Shown piece after piece: positions 7,551 through 20,102 of a stretch of DNA of 64,000 bases. The DNA is from Sulfuriferula plumbiphila (GTDB lineage Bacteria; Pseudomonadota; Gammaproteobacteria; Burkholderiales; Sulfuriferulaceae): the NCBI RefSeq assembly GCF_009938015.1, contig NZ_AP021884.1, forward strand, positions 62,001 through 126,000, given 5' to 3'. The notes under the pieces are model-generated. The model ran no database searches, was not told the DNA's origin, and worked only from the letters and a program-made list of their open reading frames with translations. Position 1 is the stretch's first letter; every line of letters begins with the position of its first letter. Made by a program: the position numbers and the translations under genes.

Positions 7551-10500
7551 ATGGAGGACCGGACACATTCATTTGGTTACTGGTTGCGGCGCCGCCGCAA
7601 ATCGCTGGATCTCACCCAGGAGGCGCTTGCCCAGCGGGTCTGCTGCTCGGGTTTCACCATCCGAAAGATCGAGGCCGACGAGCGTCGCCCTTCGCGGCGG
7701 CTCGCCGAACGGCTCGCCGCATCACTCGCCATACCCGAGTTGGAGCGGCGCGATTTCCTCGATGCGGCACGCGCATTGCACGCCACGAACCGCCTGCAAC
7801 TGGACCCCACGCCGGTCGCCATCGACGCGTGCGCCGTTGCACCCGCCGCATTGATTCATCCCCCGCCCGATTCGGCCATCGGCGTCGCGAGCGATGCCGC
7901 CCCCTTCGTCGGGCGCAGTAACGAGTACGGCCTGCTCATCGGACTCATCGCGCGGCTCACCGCTGGCGCCGGGTACACCGTCCTGATCGAGGGCGAGCCG
8001 GGGATCGGCAAGAGCCGCTTGCTGCGCGAGGTCACGCGCTATGCGCACGCCCGGGACTTGCCGACGCTCGCGACGAACTGCTACGAAATCGAATGCGCGA
8101 TGCCGTACCAGCCCGTGATTGGCCTCGTCACGCGCGCGCTCGAGCGTGTATCGGCCGCGGCGTTGCGCACCCTGGCACCGGTGTCGCTCGCTGAGCTTGC
8201 CGCCCTGATTCCCGAAATCGGCGAGCGCTTTCCGGATCTGCCGCAATTGTCGAACGATTTTCCCGAGGCGCGGCAGGCGCGTTTATCCCGTGCGCTGGAC
8301 CAGCTGCTCGAGGCATCGCGAGGCGGCCGCCCGGCTGTACTTATGGTGGACGATATCCAGTGGGCCGACGACGCCAGCGCGCAAGTGTTGCATTATCTCG
8401 CGCGCCACGCCGCGCAGCGCCCGGTGCTTGTGATCTACGCCTATCGTGACGAAGCTGTCGACAGCGACGAGCGGTTCGCACAGCTGGTTGAGAGCTTGCG
8501 CCGCGACACCGGTGCGCGCCGTGTGCCACTCACCCGACTGGGTTATGCCGATACTGAGAGCCTGGTCGCGGCGCTCGCCGATGCGAACCTCGGGGTACCC
8601 GGCCTGGCCGAGCGCCTGCATCGCGAAACCGAAGGCAATCCGTTCTTCCTGATGTCGATCCTGCAATCCCTGAGCGATGGCGAGACGCAGCTGGAGTCCC
8701 GCGCGAGCGGCGCACCGGGATTGCTTCCCGACGCGTTGCGTGCCGCCGTGCGCGTGCGGCTCGCGCACGTGCCCAAAGCGATCCGGCCGCTGCTCGATAC
8801 CGCTGCAGTCCTCGGCCGGCGTTTCGACTTCGATACGCTTCTCGATGTAACACGCGGGCCCGAGGCGCAACTGTTCGATGCGGTGGAGGCGCTCGTCAAG
8901 CGGCGTTTGCTGCGCGAAGAACCCGAGGGAGGCGTATACGATTTCAGTCACGACAAGCTGCGCGAGGTGGCCTATCGTGACATCGGCGGGGCGCGGCGCA
9001 GGCTGCTGCATCAGTCGGTGGCTGAAGCGCTGGAACGGATTGGCGATAACGCAGCGCACGAACGCGACGCCCAGCTTGCGGAGCACTACGAGCGCGCGCA
9101 CGTCTGGTCGAAGGCGCTCCATTACCTTGTCCTTGCTGGAGAACACTCGCAGACGCTGTTCGCGATGCGCGATGCCCTGCACTGGCTGGATCGCGCGGTC
9201 GCGCTGTCCGAGGCGCACCCGGAATCGCTGGACGCGCGGCAACGCCTTGCGATCTACGAGCAGCGCGGGGCGGCGCGCGCGCAGGCCGGACAGACGCAAG
9301 GCGCCGTCGCCGACATACGCCGCGTCATTGAAGCGTTGCGTGCCGGCGGCGAACGCGCAAAGACGCGTGACGCGCTGATCCAGCTGGGCATGGCCTATCG
9401 GCGCGCCGACGCCTACGAAGAGGCAACGACGTGCCTCACCGAAGCGCTGGCCGAGTCCCGCGCAATGAACGACGGGCGCCACGCTGCCGACACCCTCTAT
9501 CACCTTGGGACAGTCGCGTGGAGCACCGGGCGGAACGATCAGGCGATCGGATTCCACCAGCAGGCGGTCGAGATCTGCGGGCGCACGGGTTTCACCGATC
9601 TCGTCGCGGTGCAGGCCTGGCACGGCCGCGGCGAGGCGCACTTCGCGAACGCGGAGCCCGCGGCGGCAATCGCGTGCTACACCCGGTCGCTCGAACTGGC
9701 CCGCGGCATCGGCGACAAGAGCTATGAGTCCGAGAACCTGATGATGATCGGGCATGCCTGCGTCGGCACCAGGGGGCTCGGCGACTATCCGCGCGCAACG
9801 ACAAACTTTGAGGCGGCACTCGACATCGCACGTGCCGCAGACTTGCAGTGGCATTTTGGGCCAACGCTGCTCGGACTCGACCATATTCGGGCGTGCATGG
9901 GCCACTACGGCGAGGCGTGGACCGGTATGCAAAAGACCCTGCACTGGCTCGAGAGTCTCAAGCAGACGCGCTATCAGTTCATCGCCCACGATTTCATTGG
10001 CCATCTCCTGCTCGACCTTGGCCTGAACGAACTGGCGATTGAACAACTGGAGCGCGGACTCGCACTCGGGCGCGACACCGGCATCCTGTTCTGGCGCGCC
10101 GGGATCGACACACACCTCGCCGTCGCGCGGTCGCGGCTCGGGCAAAAGGACGTCACGCCGGCGCTGCAAACCACGCTCGCACAAACGCGCCGCACTTCGG
10201 AGCGCTATATGATGGTCCGGTGTATTGACGGGTTGGCGGAGATTGCACTCGCCGCGGGCGACGCGAGCCGCTGTCGCGCGTACGGTGACGAACTGCTCGC
10301 GATCGCCACACCGAACGGCCTGCGCGAACTTGAGGCGGTGGCGCGACGTTGGCGCGGTGAAGCGATGTTTGTAGAGCAAGATTACGTGGAGGCGCAGGCA
10401 GAGTTGTCCCGCGCCGCGGCGCTGGCGGAGGATATCGGCCGCGTGCGCCTGCAGATGGACGCGCAGGCCGCGCTGGCCCGCCTGCTTGCTGCGCAGGGGC

Positions 10501-10607
10501 AGCGCGATGCCGCACAGCGTCACTGCGCCAAGGCGCGCGCGACTGCGGAGGCCATCGAGAAGAGCCTGGAGTCCTCAGAGCTCGAGGCGCGGCTCCGCAT
10601 GAACTGA
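7551..10607 (+). CDS. XRE-type HTH regulator with AAA/STAND ATPase and TPR repeats
   Basis: The 1018-residue protein has three parts. Residues 9-60 are a helix-turn-helix of the XRE/Cro type (WLRRRRKSLDLTQEALAQR, then SGFTIRKIEADERRPSRRLAE). Residues about 118-420 are an AAA_16/STAND ATPase with Walker A GEPGIGKS at 148-155 (K154) and Walker B VLMVDDIQWADD near 263-274. Residues about 480-1010 are alpha-helical TPR-like repeats. Such proteins are ATP-switched regulators in which the repeats sense a ligand or partner. It stands alone on the plus strand, divergent from the damaged methyltransferase, with a repeat operator between them. The frame is intact and codon use is strongly GC-biased. 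Confidence 0.85.
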   Translation: MEDRTHSFGYWLRRRRKSLDLTQEALAQRVCCSGFTIRKIEADERRPSRRLAERLAASLAIPELERRDFLDAARALHATNRLQLDPTPVAIDACAVAPAALIHPPPDSAIGVASDAAPFVGRSNEYGLLIGLIARLTAGAGYTVLIEGEPGIGKSRLLREVTRYAHARDLPTLATNCYEIECAMPYQPVIGLVTRALERVSAAALRTLAPVSLAELAALIPEIGERFPDLPQLSNDFPEARQARLSRALDQLLEASRGGRPAVLMVDDIQWADDASAQVLHYLARHAAQRPVLVIYAYRDEAVDSDERFAQLVESLRRDTGARRVPLTRLGYADTESLVAALADANLGVPGLAERLHRETEGNPFFLMSILQSLSDGETQLESRASGAPGLLPDALRAAVRVRLAHVPKAIRPLLDTAAVLGRRFDFDTLLDVTRGPEAQLFDAVEALVKRRLLREEPEGGVYDFSHDKLREVAYRDIGGARRRLLHQSVAEALERIGDNAAHERDAQLAEHYERAHVWSKALHYLVLAGEHSQTLFAMRDALHWLDRAVALSEAHPESLDARQRLAIYEQRGAARAQAGQTQGAVADIRRVIEALRAGGERAKTRDALIQLGMAYRRADAYEEATTCLTEALAESRAMNDGRHAADTLYHLGTVAWSTGRNDQAIGFHQQAVEICGRTGFTDLVAVQAWHGRGEAHFANAEPAAAIACYTRSLELARGIGDKSYESENLMMIGHACVGTRGLGDYPRATTNFEAALDIARAADLQWHFGPTLLGLDHIRACMGHYGEAWTGMQKTLHWLESLKQTRYQFIAHDFIGHLLLDLGLNELAIEQLERGLALGRDTGILFWRAGIDTHLAVARSRLGQKDVTPALQTTLAQTRRTSERYMMVRCIDGLAEIALAAGDASRCRAYGDELLAIATPNGLRELEAVARRWRGEAMFVEQDYVEAQAELSRAAALAEDIGRVRLQMDAQAALARLLAAQGQRDAAQRHCAKARATAEAIEKSLESSELEARLRMN

Positions 10608-11245
10608 CAGCCAACATCTCTGACAAGGTCGGCTAAATTGCATCTCTGAATGTCAAACTGCCCAGCCCGCACCTAGTTCGGGTCGGACCTACACAACCAT
10701 ATGAGCTATTCCCATAGCGTTCGATACCAGCCCAGGTTGAGCGTTTAGAGCCGTCGTTTAGGTTGTCGTGTTGCTACGAGGCAAATAAACACCAAGATAT
10801 TCTGAAACATGACTATGATCTGCCGCTTCCTCTTGCACCTGACTCCGGTTAATACGTTATGAAACAGGAGGCCGGTTGCAGGCGGATTCTTTTGAGCGCT
10901 CAACTACGAGCATGTCATTTGGTAGGGAAGATATTTGAGTGACCGGTTCTTGTGAAAAGTGCCAGTTAGGGCACTGGCTGTGGTTGACCGCTCTCGCTAC
11001 GCAACGAACCTTCAACGAGCAAACCCTGACCGGCTGTTGGGGTCGGTCTCGGGCTTTGGAGAACACTTGTTTTGAAGCGGGATGACTGCGTCAGCAGAGT
11101 AAAAATAAACATGGTAACGATGCGGTATGGTGGATGGACATGTCTACATTTTTATACAGGTAAAGCAACCCGCCTAATTTAACGAGAGACAGAAAGGTGC
11201 GTACGGTCGTTCCAGCAGGCGGGGACGAGAATAGAAATCCGGCGT
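10608..11245. other. 638-base gap without a recognised gene
   Basis: I see no supported gene, tRNA or repeat here. A 69-codon minus-strand frame at 10857-11066 has no ribosome site and cysteine- and serine-rich content unlike a folded protein, so I do not call it. The part from about 11100 to 11180 is AT-rich. The gap marks the right-hand edge of the accessory stretch and the return to housekeeping genes. Confidence 0.5.
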
Positions 11246-11593
11246 TTATTTTGTGGCCGGCGCAGTGGCCGGCTTGCCCATTGGCACACGCTTGGCTTTG
11301 CTTGCAGTTGTCTTGGGAGTTGGCGCTGCGGAGCTGTTCCCACCACTGATGGTCAGATTGTTGCGCAGCTTGTCCACGGATTTTTTGCCAAAACCTTTCA
11401 CCCGATCCAGATCATCCACGCTTTTGAACGGGCCGTTTTTGGCACGGTCTTCAACGATGGCCTTTGCCTTGGCCGGACCGATCCCCTTGAGTGTCTCGAG
11501 TTCCGTCTGGGAGGCGGTGTTGATGTTCACTGCCGCCAATGTCATGTTGATGGAAGCCAGCAGTACAGCGATAACCAACCAGATTTTTTTCAT
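11246..11593 (-). CDS. ComEA-like helix-hairpin-helix protein
   Basis: The product has an N-terminal signal or anchor of about 20 residues (MKKIWLVIAVLLASINMTLA) and then a paired helix-hairpin-helix domain (VNINTASQTELETLKGIGPAKAKAIVED... VDDLDRVKGFGKKSVDKL). It ends in a lysine- and proline-rich tail. Small periplasmic proteins of this type bind double-stranded DNA; in transformable Gram-negative bacteria ComEA pulls DNA through the outer membrane. The ATG at 11593 was chosen since GGAGG is five bases before it, while the ATG one codon earlier is too close. It lies downstream of metH on the same strand, about 130 bases away. Confidence 0.85.
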   Translation of the reverse strand: MKKIWLVIAVLLASINMTLAAVNINTASQTELETLKGIGPAKAKAIVEDRAKNGPFKSVDDLDRVKGFGKKSVDKLRNNLTISGGNSSAAPTPKTTASKAKRVPMGKPATAPATK

Positions 11594-11725
11594 CATATCC
11601 TCCGTGTATAGGGTATTTGGTTTTGGCACAAGCCATGAAAACCAACGCGGCTCCGGAGCCGGACGTTGACACGCCGCCTCTCCATGCGCAATCGTTTTTT
11701 CCAGGTTGAGGAAAAGCAGCTGCCT

Positions 11726-15421
<3,696 letters not shown>

Positions 15422-15510
15422 GACGGTGTACGGTGCGGCGGAAAGGCGGTTATGATACGGGGAATCAGGGGCTTAAGCCAATGCTGCTGACGCAGCCTCA
15501 GGAACGGCAT

Positions 15511-15594
15511 GGACAGGATTGACAGAATTTCTCAGGATTGACAGGAACAAAACGAAATCCGTGTTTAAGGGGATATTCCTGTTAATCCTGTTCC
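15511..15594. repeat. ACAGGATTGACAG-type intergenic repeat cluster
   Basis: Two direct copies of CAGGATTGACAG (about 15514-15525 and 15533-15544) are followed by an inverted copy, CCTGTTAATCCTGTTCC (15578-15594). Together they form an imperfect stem around about 50 bases. Repeats of this kind are scattered between genes in many environmental proteobacteria. It sits in the 208-base gap between metH and the rhodanese start and probably folds in RNA. Confidence 0.6.
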
Positions 15595-15629
15595 ATGTTT
15601 TAGCACCCTTCACTCCAAGGAGTCGCATC

Positions 15630-16016
15630 ATGCAGCACCTTACCCCGAAAGAAGCACACACCTTCCTGCAAAACCATCCCGACGCGGTGTTCATTGATGT
15701 GCGCTCGGAAATGGAGTTCCTGTTCGTTGGTCATCCGCGCGACAGCATCCACATCCCCTGGAACGAATTCCCGGACTGGGAAGTGAACCCGCACTTTCTC
15801 GCCCAGGTGCGCCGCGCCACCTCGGTGAACCGCCCACTGGTGCTGATCTGTCGCAGCGGCAACCGTTCCGCCGAAGCCGGCCTGTTCCTCGAACAGCATG
15901 GCTACTCCGAAGTGTACAATGTGCTGCACGGCTTCGAAGGTCCGCTCGACGAGCACCATCATCGCGGCAGCCTTGCCGGCTGGCGCAGTGAAGGCTTGCC
16001 CTGGGAACAGTGCTGA
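15630..16016 (+). CDS. rhodanese-like sulfurtransferase
   Basis: This is a single-domain rhodanese of 128 residues. The active-site loop CRSGNRS begins with the catalytic C74, and FIDVRSEMEF near residue 21 is the usual early motif. The ATG at 15630 has AAGGAG seven bases before it; a longer upstream frame lacks a start signal and reads into a repeat. Single-domain rhodaneses move sulfane sulfur between thiols in the cytoplasm. It stands alone between metH and mgtA. Confidence 0.9.
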   Translation: MQHLTPKEAHTFLQNHPDAVFIDVRSEMEFLFVGHPRDSIHIPWNEFPDWEVNPHFLAQVRRATSVNRPLVLICRSGNRSAEAGLFLEQHGYSEVYNVLHGFEGPLDEHHHRGSLAGWRSEGLPWEQC

Positions 16017-16051
16017 CCGACACAAAAAAGTAACTTTCCAAGCCCATAATC

Positions 16052-16080
16052 TTGGGCTAACATGCGCGCTGTTATGTAAT
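16052..16080 (+). promoter_or_regulatory. candidate promoter of mgtA
   Basis: TTGGGC (16052-16057) and TGTAAT (16075-16080) are 17 bases apart; the second matches the -10 consensus at five of six positions. It lies 36 bases past the rhodanese stop and would give mgtA a leader of roughly 350 bases. The -35 half also forms part of a small stem (AGCCCA...TGGGCT). Pattern only. Confidence 0.4.
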
Positions 16081-16085
16081 AGCGG

Positions 16086-16439
16086 GGTTCCTTTGTGGGT
16101 ACATGTTCAGGCGATAGTTGTAGCCAGTGTGTAACTGGTACTCTCCCGGTTAGATAATCCGCAGAACATCCTCTGCCGCTATCTCGCCGGGAGCGAGAAG
16201 CGGTGTCAAACACCGGTCAGCCTCTGACTGGCGCCTTTCACGCATCACTTCGCATTATCTTACTTGCTATAACGCGCGGCTTACTGCCTGGTGTCAATTC
16301 GTTGACGCGGTGGCGTATGGCCTGGAACCCGCCACATCGTTCTCCATTGGACTGCAATTGCCGCGGTAAGCTGCGGGACAGCCTGCTGCGGCATAATGTG
16401 CTTAATTCAAATCAGCCGTTTGAATGGAAGAAGAAAAAA
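16086..16439 (+). promoter_or_regulatory. long structured 5' leader of mgtA
   Basis: This gap of about 350 bases holds a run of hairpins: CCAGT/ACTGG (16124-16138), a 51-base imperfect hairpin (16143-16193, arms CTCCCGG..AGATA..CGCAGA and TCTGC..TATCT..CCGGGAG), CGGTGT-CAA-ACACCG (16201-16215) and GTCAG-CCT-CTGAC (16216-16228). The last two abut and could compete. A four-codon frame begins at the ATG near 16103, and an in-frame ATG at 16320 with a proline-rich start (MAWNPPHRSP) reads into mgtA. Leaders of mgtA in enterobacteria sense magnesium through RNA structure and a proline-rich leader peptide. I could not match a known riboswitch class here. Confidence 0.5.
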
Positions 16440-19205
16440 ATGAACTTCACAATTCTGAAACAGGTCTTCGCCGGTTTCATTCGCAGCCGCGCCATGAGCC
16501 GGCACTTCCGGCGGCTTGCCCTCCTCGAGGCGCTCACCGGCACGGGTGTGAGCAAAGAGGTGCCAGCATCGCTGGCACAGACCCTGGCCGGCGCCGCCAA
16601 AAGCGACGCCGATGCGCTGCTGAACAGCCTTGGTTCCCATGCCGACGGCCTGAGCGAACACGAGGCCGAGGCTATCCGCGAGCGTGTCGGGGCCAATGAG
16701 GTCGAGCACGAAAAACCCATGCCATGGTGGCAGCACCTGTGGCACAGCTATCGCAATCCGTTCAACCTGCTGCTCACCATTCTCGCGCTGGTCTCCTACC
16801 TTACCGGGGACATGAAGGCCACGATCGTCATTTCGACCATGGTAGTGCTGTCTACGCTGCTGCGTTTCTGGCAGGAATCCAAATCCAACAAGGCGGCGGA
16901 CAAGCTGAAGGCGATGGTGAGCAACACGGCCACCGTGATGCGCCGTGACCCGGCCGAGGATGCCGCCGAGGACGCGCGCAAATACTTCAACGCAGTGTTG
17001 CATCCGAAAGGCCCGCGCAAAGTCGAAGTGCCGATCAAACACCTGGTGCCGGGTGATCTGGTGGTGCTGTCGGCGGGCGACATGATCCCCGCCGATCTGC
17101 GTGTGCTGACCGCCAAAGACCTGTTCCTGGCGCAGGCGGCAATGACCGGTGAATCGCTGCCGGTGGAGAAGTACGCCTACCCGCGCAACCCGGAGGCCAC
17201 CAATCCGCTGGAACTGGACAACATCCTGTTCATGGGCACCAATGTGGTAAGTGGTTCGGCAACAGCCGTAGTCGTCACTACCGGCAGCAACACTTATTTT
17301 GGGGCGCTGGCCGAGCGCGTGACCACTACAGACCGCGCGCCGACCGCCTTCCAGGCCGGGGTGAACAAGGTGAGCTGGTTGCTGATCCGCTTCATGTTCG
17401 TGATGACGCCACTGGTGCTGCTCATTAACGGCTTTACCAAGGGCGATTGGGTAGAGGCGTTCCTGTTTGCGTTGTCGGTTGCGGTGGGCTTGACTCCGGA
17501 AATGCTGCCGATGATCGTCACCGCCACCCTGGCCAAGGGCGCGGTGATTCTGTCGCGCAAGAAAGTTATCGTCAAACGTCTGGACGCGATCCAGAACTTC
17601 GGCGCGATGGACGTGCTGTGCACCGACAAGACCGGCACCCTGACCCAGGACAAAATTTTTCTGGCACGCCACACCGATGTGTTTGGCGAGGTGTCGGATC
17701 AGGTGCTGGAGTATGCCTATCTCAACAGCTATTATCAGACCGGTTTGAAAAATCTGCTCGACGTAGCGGTGTTGGAGCACGCCGAAGTGCATCGTGAACT
17801 CAACGTCGCAAAGCACTACCGCAAGGTGGACGAAATCCCGTTTGATTTTCAGCGGCGGCGCATGTCTGTCGTGGTGTCAGAACGCGACGATCATCACGAG
17901 TTGATCTGCAAGGGTGCGGTGGAGGAGATCCTCGGTGTGTGCAGCCGCGTGCAGCATGGCGATGCGATTGAGCCGCTTACTGCTGAACTGTTGGCGCAGG
18001 TGAACAGCCTCACTGCCGCCCTCAATGAAGAGGGCCTGCGCGTGGTGGCGGTAGCAATGAAAGAAACTCCACCCACACAGAACGTTTACAGCGTGGCGGA
18101 CGAATCCGGCCTGGTCCTGGTGGGCTATATCGCCTTCCTCGATCCCCCCAAGGAATCCACCGCTCCTGCACTCAAGGCGCTGCAGGGACACGGGGTGGTC
18201 GTGAAAGTGCTGACTGGTGACAATGAGCGCGTCACCGCCAAAATCTGTCGTGAAGTCGGCTTGCCGCCGCAAGGCGTGATCCTGGGCAGTACGATCGAGG
18301 CAATCAGCGATACCGAGCTGGCGCTCGTGGTCGAACAGCACAATGTATTCGCCAAGCTCTCGCCTGCGCACAAGGAGCGCATCGTGCGCGCGCTCAAAGC
18401 CAATGGTCATGTGGTGGGTTTCATGGGCGATGGCATCAACGACGCGCCGGCCCTGCGCGCCGCCGACATCGGCATTTCGGTGGATACCGCGGTGGACATC
18501 GCCAAGGAGGCGGCCGACATCATCCTGCTGGAAAAGAGCCTGATGGTGCTGGAAGAAGGCGTGATCGAAGGCCGCAAGACCTTTGCCAATATGCTCAAGT
18601 ACATCAAGATGACTGCCAGCTCGAACTTCGGCAACATGTTCTCGGTGCTGGTGGCGAGCGCCTTCCTGCCGTTCCTGCCGATGCTGCCGCTGCATCTGCT
18701 GGTGCTGAACCTGCTCTATGACATCTCGCAGACCGCTATTCCCTTCGACAACGTTGACGAGGACCAGGTCAGACTGCCGCAACGCTGGAATCCGGAGCAT
18801 ATCAGCCGCTTCATGGTGTTCTTCGGGCCGGTCAGCTCCATCTTCGACATTGCCACCTACGGCCTGATGTGGTTCATTTTTGGCGCCAGCACGGTAGCAC
18901 ATCAGACCCTGTTCCAGTCGGGCTGGTTCATCGAGAGCCTGCTGTCGCAGACGCTGATCGTGTATATGCTGCGCACGCAGAAAATCCCGTTCATCCAGAG
19001 CCGCATTGGCTGGCCGCTGCTGGTGACGACGATGGCTGTCATGGTCGTCGGGATCCTCGTGCCGATGGGGCCGTTCGCGCATTACTTCAAGCTGCAAGCG
19101 CTGCCGCTCGCCTACTTCCCGTTCCTGGTCGTAATCCTGCTCGGCTATGTGCTGCTGATCCAGGCGATGAAAGGATTCTATACGCGCCGTTATGGCTGGC
19201 AGTGA
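16440..19205 (+). CDS. mgtA: magnesium-translocating P-type ATPase
   Basis: The product (921 residues) is a P3B-type ATPase of the MgtA/MgtB family, which imports magnesium across the inner membrane. Evidence includes the phosphorylated aspartate D396 in CTDKTGTLTQ, the TGES motif in AAMTGESLPVEK, the hinge GDGINDAPAL, and the MgtA-like C-terminal helices with NLLYDISQTAIPFDNVD. The ATG at 16440 follows GGAAGAAG; the frame is open for 79 further codons upstream, but the enterobacterial proteins start at the equivalent of this site. It lies alone with a long structured leader. Expression is probably raised at low magnesium. Confidence 0.95.
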   Translation: MNFTILKQVFAGFIRSRAMSRHFRRLALLEALTGTGVSKEVPASLAQTLAGAAKSDADALLNSLGSHADGLSEHEAEAIRERVGANEVEHEKPMPWWQHLWHSYRNPFNLLLTILALVSYLTGDMKATIVISTMVVLSTLLRFWQESKSNKAADKLKAMVSNTATVMRRDPAEDAAEDARKYFNAVLHPKGPRKVEVPIKHLVPGDLVVLSAGDMIPADLRVLTAKDLFLAQAAMTGESLPVEKYAYPRNPEATNPLELDNILFMGTNVVSGSATAVVVTTGSNTYFGALAERVTTTDRAPTAFQAGVNKVSWLLIRFMFVMTPLVLLINGFTKGDWVEAFLFALSVAVGLTPEMLPMIVTATLAKGAVILSRKKVIVKRLDAIQNFGAMDVLCTDKTGTLTQDKIFLARHTDVFGEVSDQVLEYAYLNSYYQTGLKNLLDVAVLEHAEVHRELNVAKHYRKVDEIPFDFQRRRMSVVVSERDDHHELICKGAVEEILGVCSRVQHGDAIEPLTAELLAQVNSLTAALNEEGLRVVAVAMKETPPTQNVYSVADESGLVLVGYIAFLDPPKESTAPALKALQGHGVVVKVLTGDNERVTAKICREVGLPPQGVILGSTIEAISDTELALVVEQHNVFAKLSPAHKERIVRALKANGHVVGFMGDGINDAPALRAADIGISVDTAVDIAKEAADIILLEKSLMVLEEGVIEGRKTFANMLKYIKMTASSNFGNMFSVLVASAFLPFLPMLPLHLLVLNLLYDISQTAIPFDNVDEDQVRLPQRWNPEHISRFMVFFGPVSSIFDIATYGLMWFIFGASTVAHQTLFQSGWFIESLLSQTLIVYMLRTQKIPFIQSRIGWPLLVTTMAVMVVGILVPMGPFAHYFKLQALPLAYFPFLVVILLGYVLLIQAMKGFYTRRYGWQ

Positions 19206-19263
19206 AGGCTGGCTTGCCGGAATGGCACTAAAAACGTGATTCTGGCCGTCTTTGCCTGACGGG

Positions 19264-20094
19264 CTACAACCCCAGCCGCTGCCAGATGGCGGTGGTGAGC
19301 GCCGCCTGGTTCAGGGTGTAGAAGTGCAGTCCCGGCGCACCCGCCTTGAGCAGGCGTTCACACAAATCGGTCACCACATCCAGCCCGAAGGCGCGGATGG
19401 ATTCGATGTCGTCGCTGTACGCTTCCATCTGCTTGCGCATCCAGCGCGGTATCTCCGCGCCGCAGGCGTCGGAGAAACGCGCCAGTTGCGTGAAATTGCC
19501 GATCGGCATGATGCCCGGCACAATGGGAAGGCCGACCCCCAGTGCGGCGCATTTATCCACAAAATTGAAATAGGCGTCGGCGTTGAAAAAATACTGCGTG
19601 ATCGCGGAATTGGCGCCCGCCTCTACCTTGCGCTTGAAGTTGAGCAGATCTTCGCGCGCGCTGCGGGCTTGCGGATGGTATTCCGGGTAAGCCGCCACTT
19701 CAATATTGAACCAGTCGCCGCTCTCGTTACGGATGAATTCCACCAGTTCGTTGGCGTAGCGAAACTCGCCGGTGCTGGCCATACCCGAGGGCAGGTCGCC
19801 GCGCAGTGCCACAATGTGGCGGATACCATGTGTCTGGTATTCCTGCAGAATGGCGCGGATATTGTCATGGGTGGAGCCGATACAGGACAGGTGCGGTGCG
19901 GCTGAATAGCCGGCGCGCTGGATGTCGAGCACGGTTTCCAGCGAGTGATCGCGGGTGGAGCCGCCCGCGCCAAACGTCACCGAGAAAAACTTGGGCTTAA
20001 GCAAGGCCAGCTGGTCGCGCGTGGCGCGCAGCTTGTCTATGCCTTGCGGCGTTTTGGGCGGGAAAAACTCAAAGCTGAAAGTGCGCTTGACCAT
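19264..20094 (-). CDS. metF: 5,10-methylenetetrahydrofolate reductase
   Basis: MetF reduces methylene-tetrahydrofolate to methyl-tetrahydrofolate, the substrate of MetH, using FAD. The 276-residue product begins with TFSFEFFPPKT, the family hallmark, and has the expected FAD-barrel motifs (SVTFGAGGSTRD, LRGDLP, GADSAITQYFF-like sequence). The ATG at 20094 is used; a TTG two codons upstream is better spaced from AAGGA and could be the true start. It lies downstream of the ahcY gene and a small membrane protein gene, in the order ahcY-yvlD-like-metF, so all three likely share the riboswitch-controlled transcript. Confidence 0.95.
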   Translation of the reverse strand: MVKRTFSFEFFPPKTPQGIDKLRATRDQLALLKPKFFSVTFGAGGSTRDHSLETVLDIQRAGYSAAPHLSCIGSTHDNIRAILQEYQTHGIRHIVALRGDLPSGMASTGEFRYANELVEFIRNESGDWFNIEVAAYPEYHPQARSAREDLLNFKRKVEAGANSAITQYFFNADAYFNFVDKCAALGVGLPIVPGIMPIGNFTQLARFSDACGAEIPRWMRKQMEAYSDDIESIRAFGLDVVTDLCERLLKAGAPGLHFYTLNQAALTTAIWQRLGL

Positions 20095-20102
20095 ATTCAA
20101 GT

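Noticed and set aside
8283-10523. A 746-codon open frame opposite the XRE regulator
   Set aside because: It is a shadow of the regulator gene, caused by codon bias; its arginine- and valine-rich content fits no family.
10857-11066. A 69-codon minus-strand frame in the gap after the regulator
   Set aside because: No ribosome site, odd composition and no known family; could be relic DNA.
15422-15629. A cobalamin or SAH riboswitch ahead of metH
   Set aside because: Neither the B12-box nor the SAH core is present; only the intergenic repeat is seen.
16203-16439. A 79-residue N-terminal extension of MgtA
   Set aside because: Enterobacterial MgtA proteins start at the equivalent of 16440, the extension has mixed composition and the stretch forms strong hairpins; it is better read as a leader.
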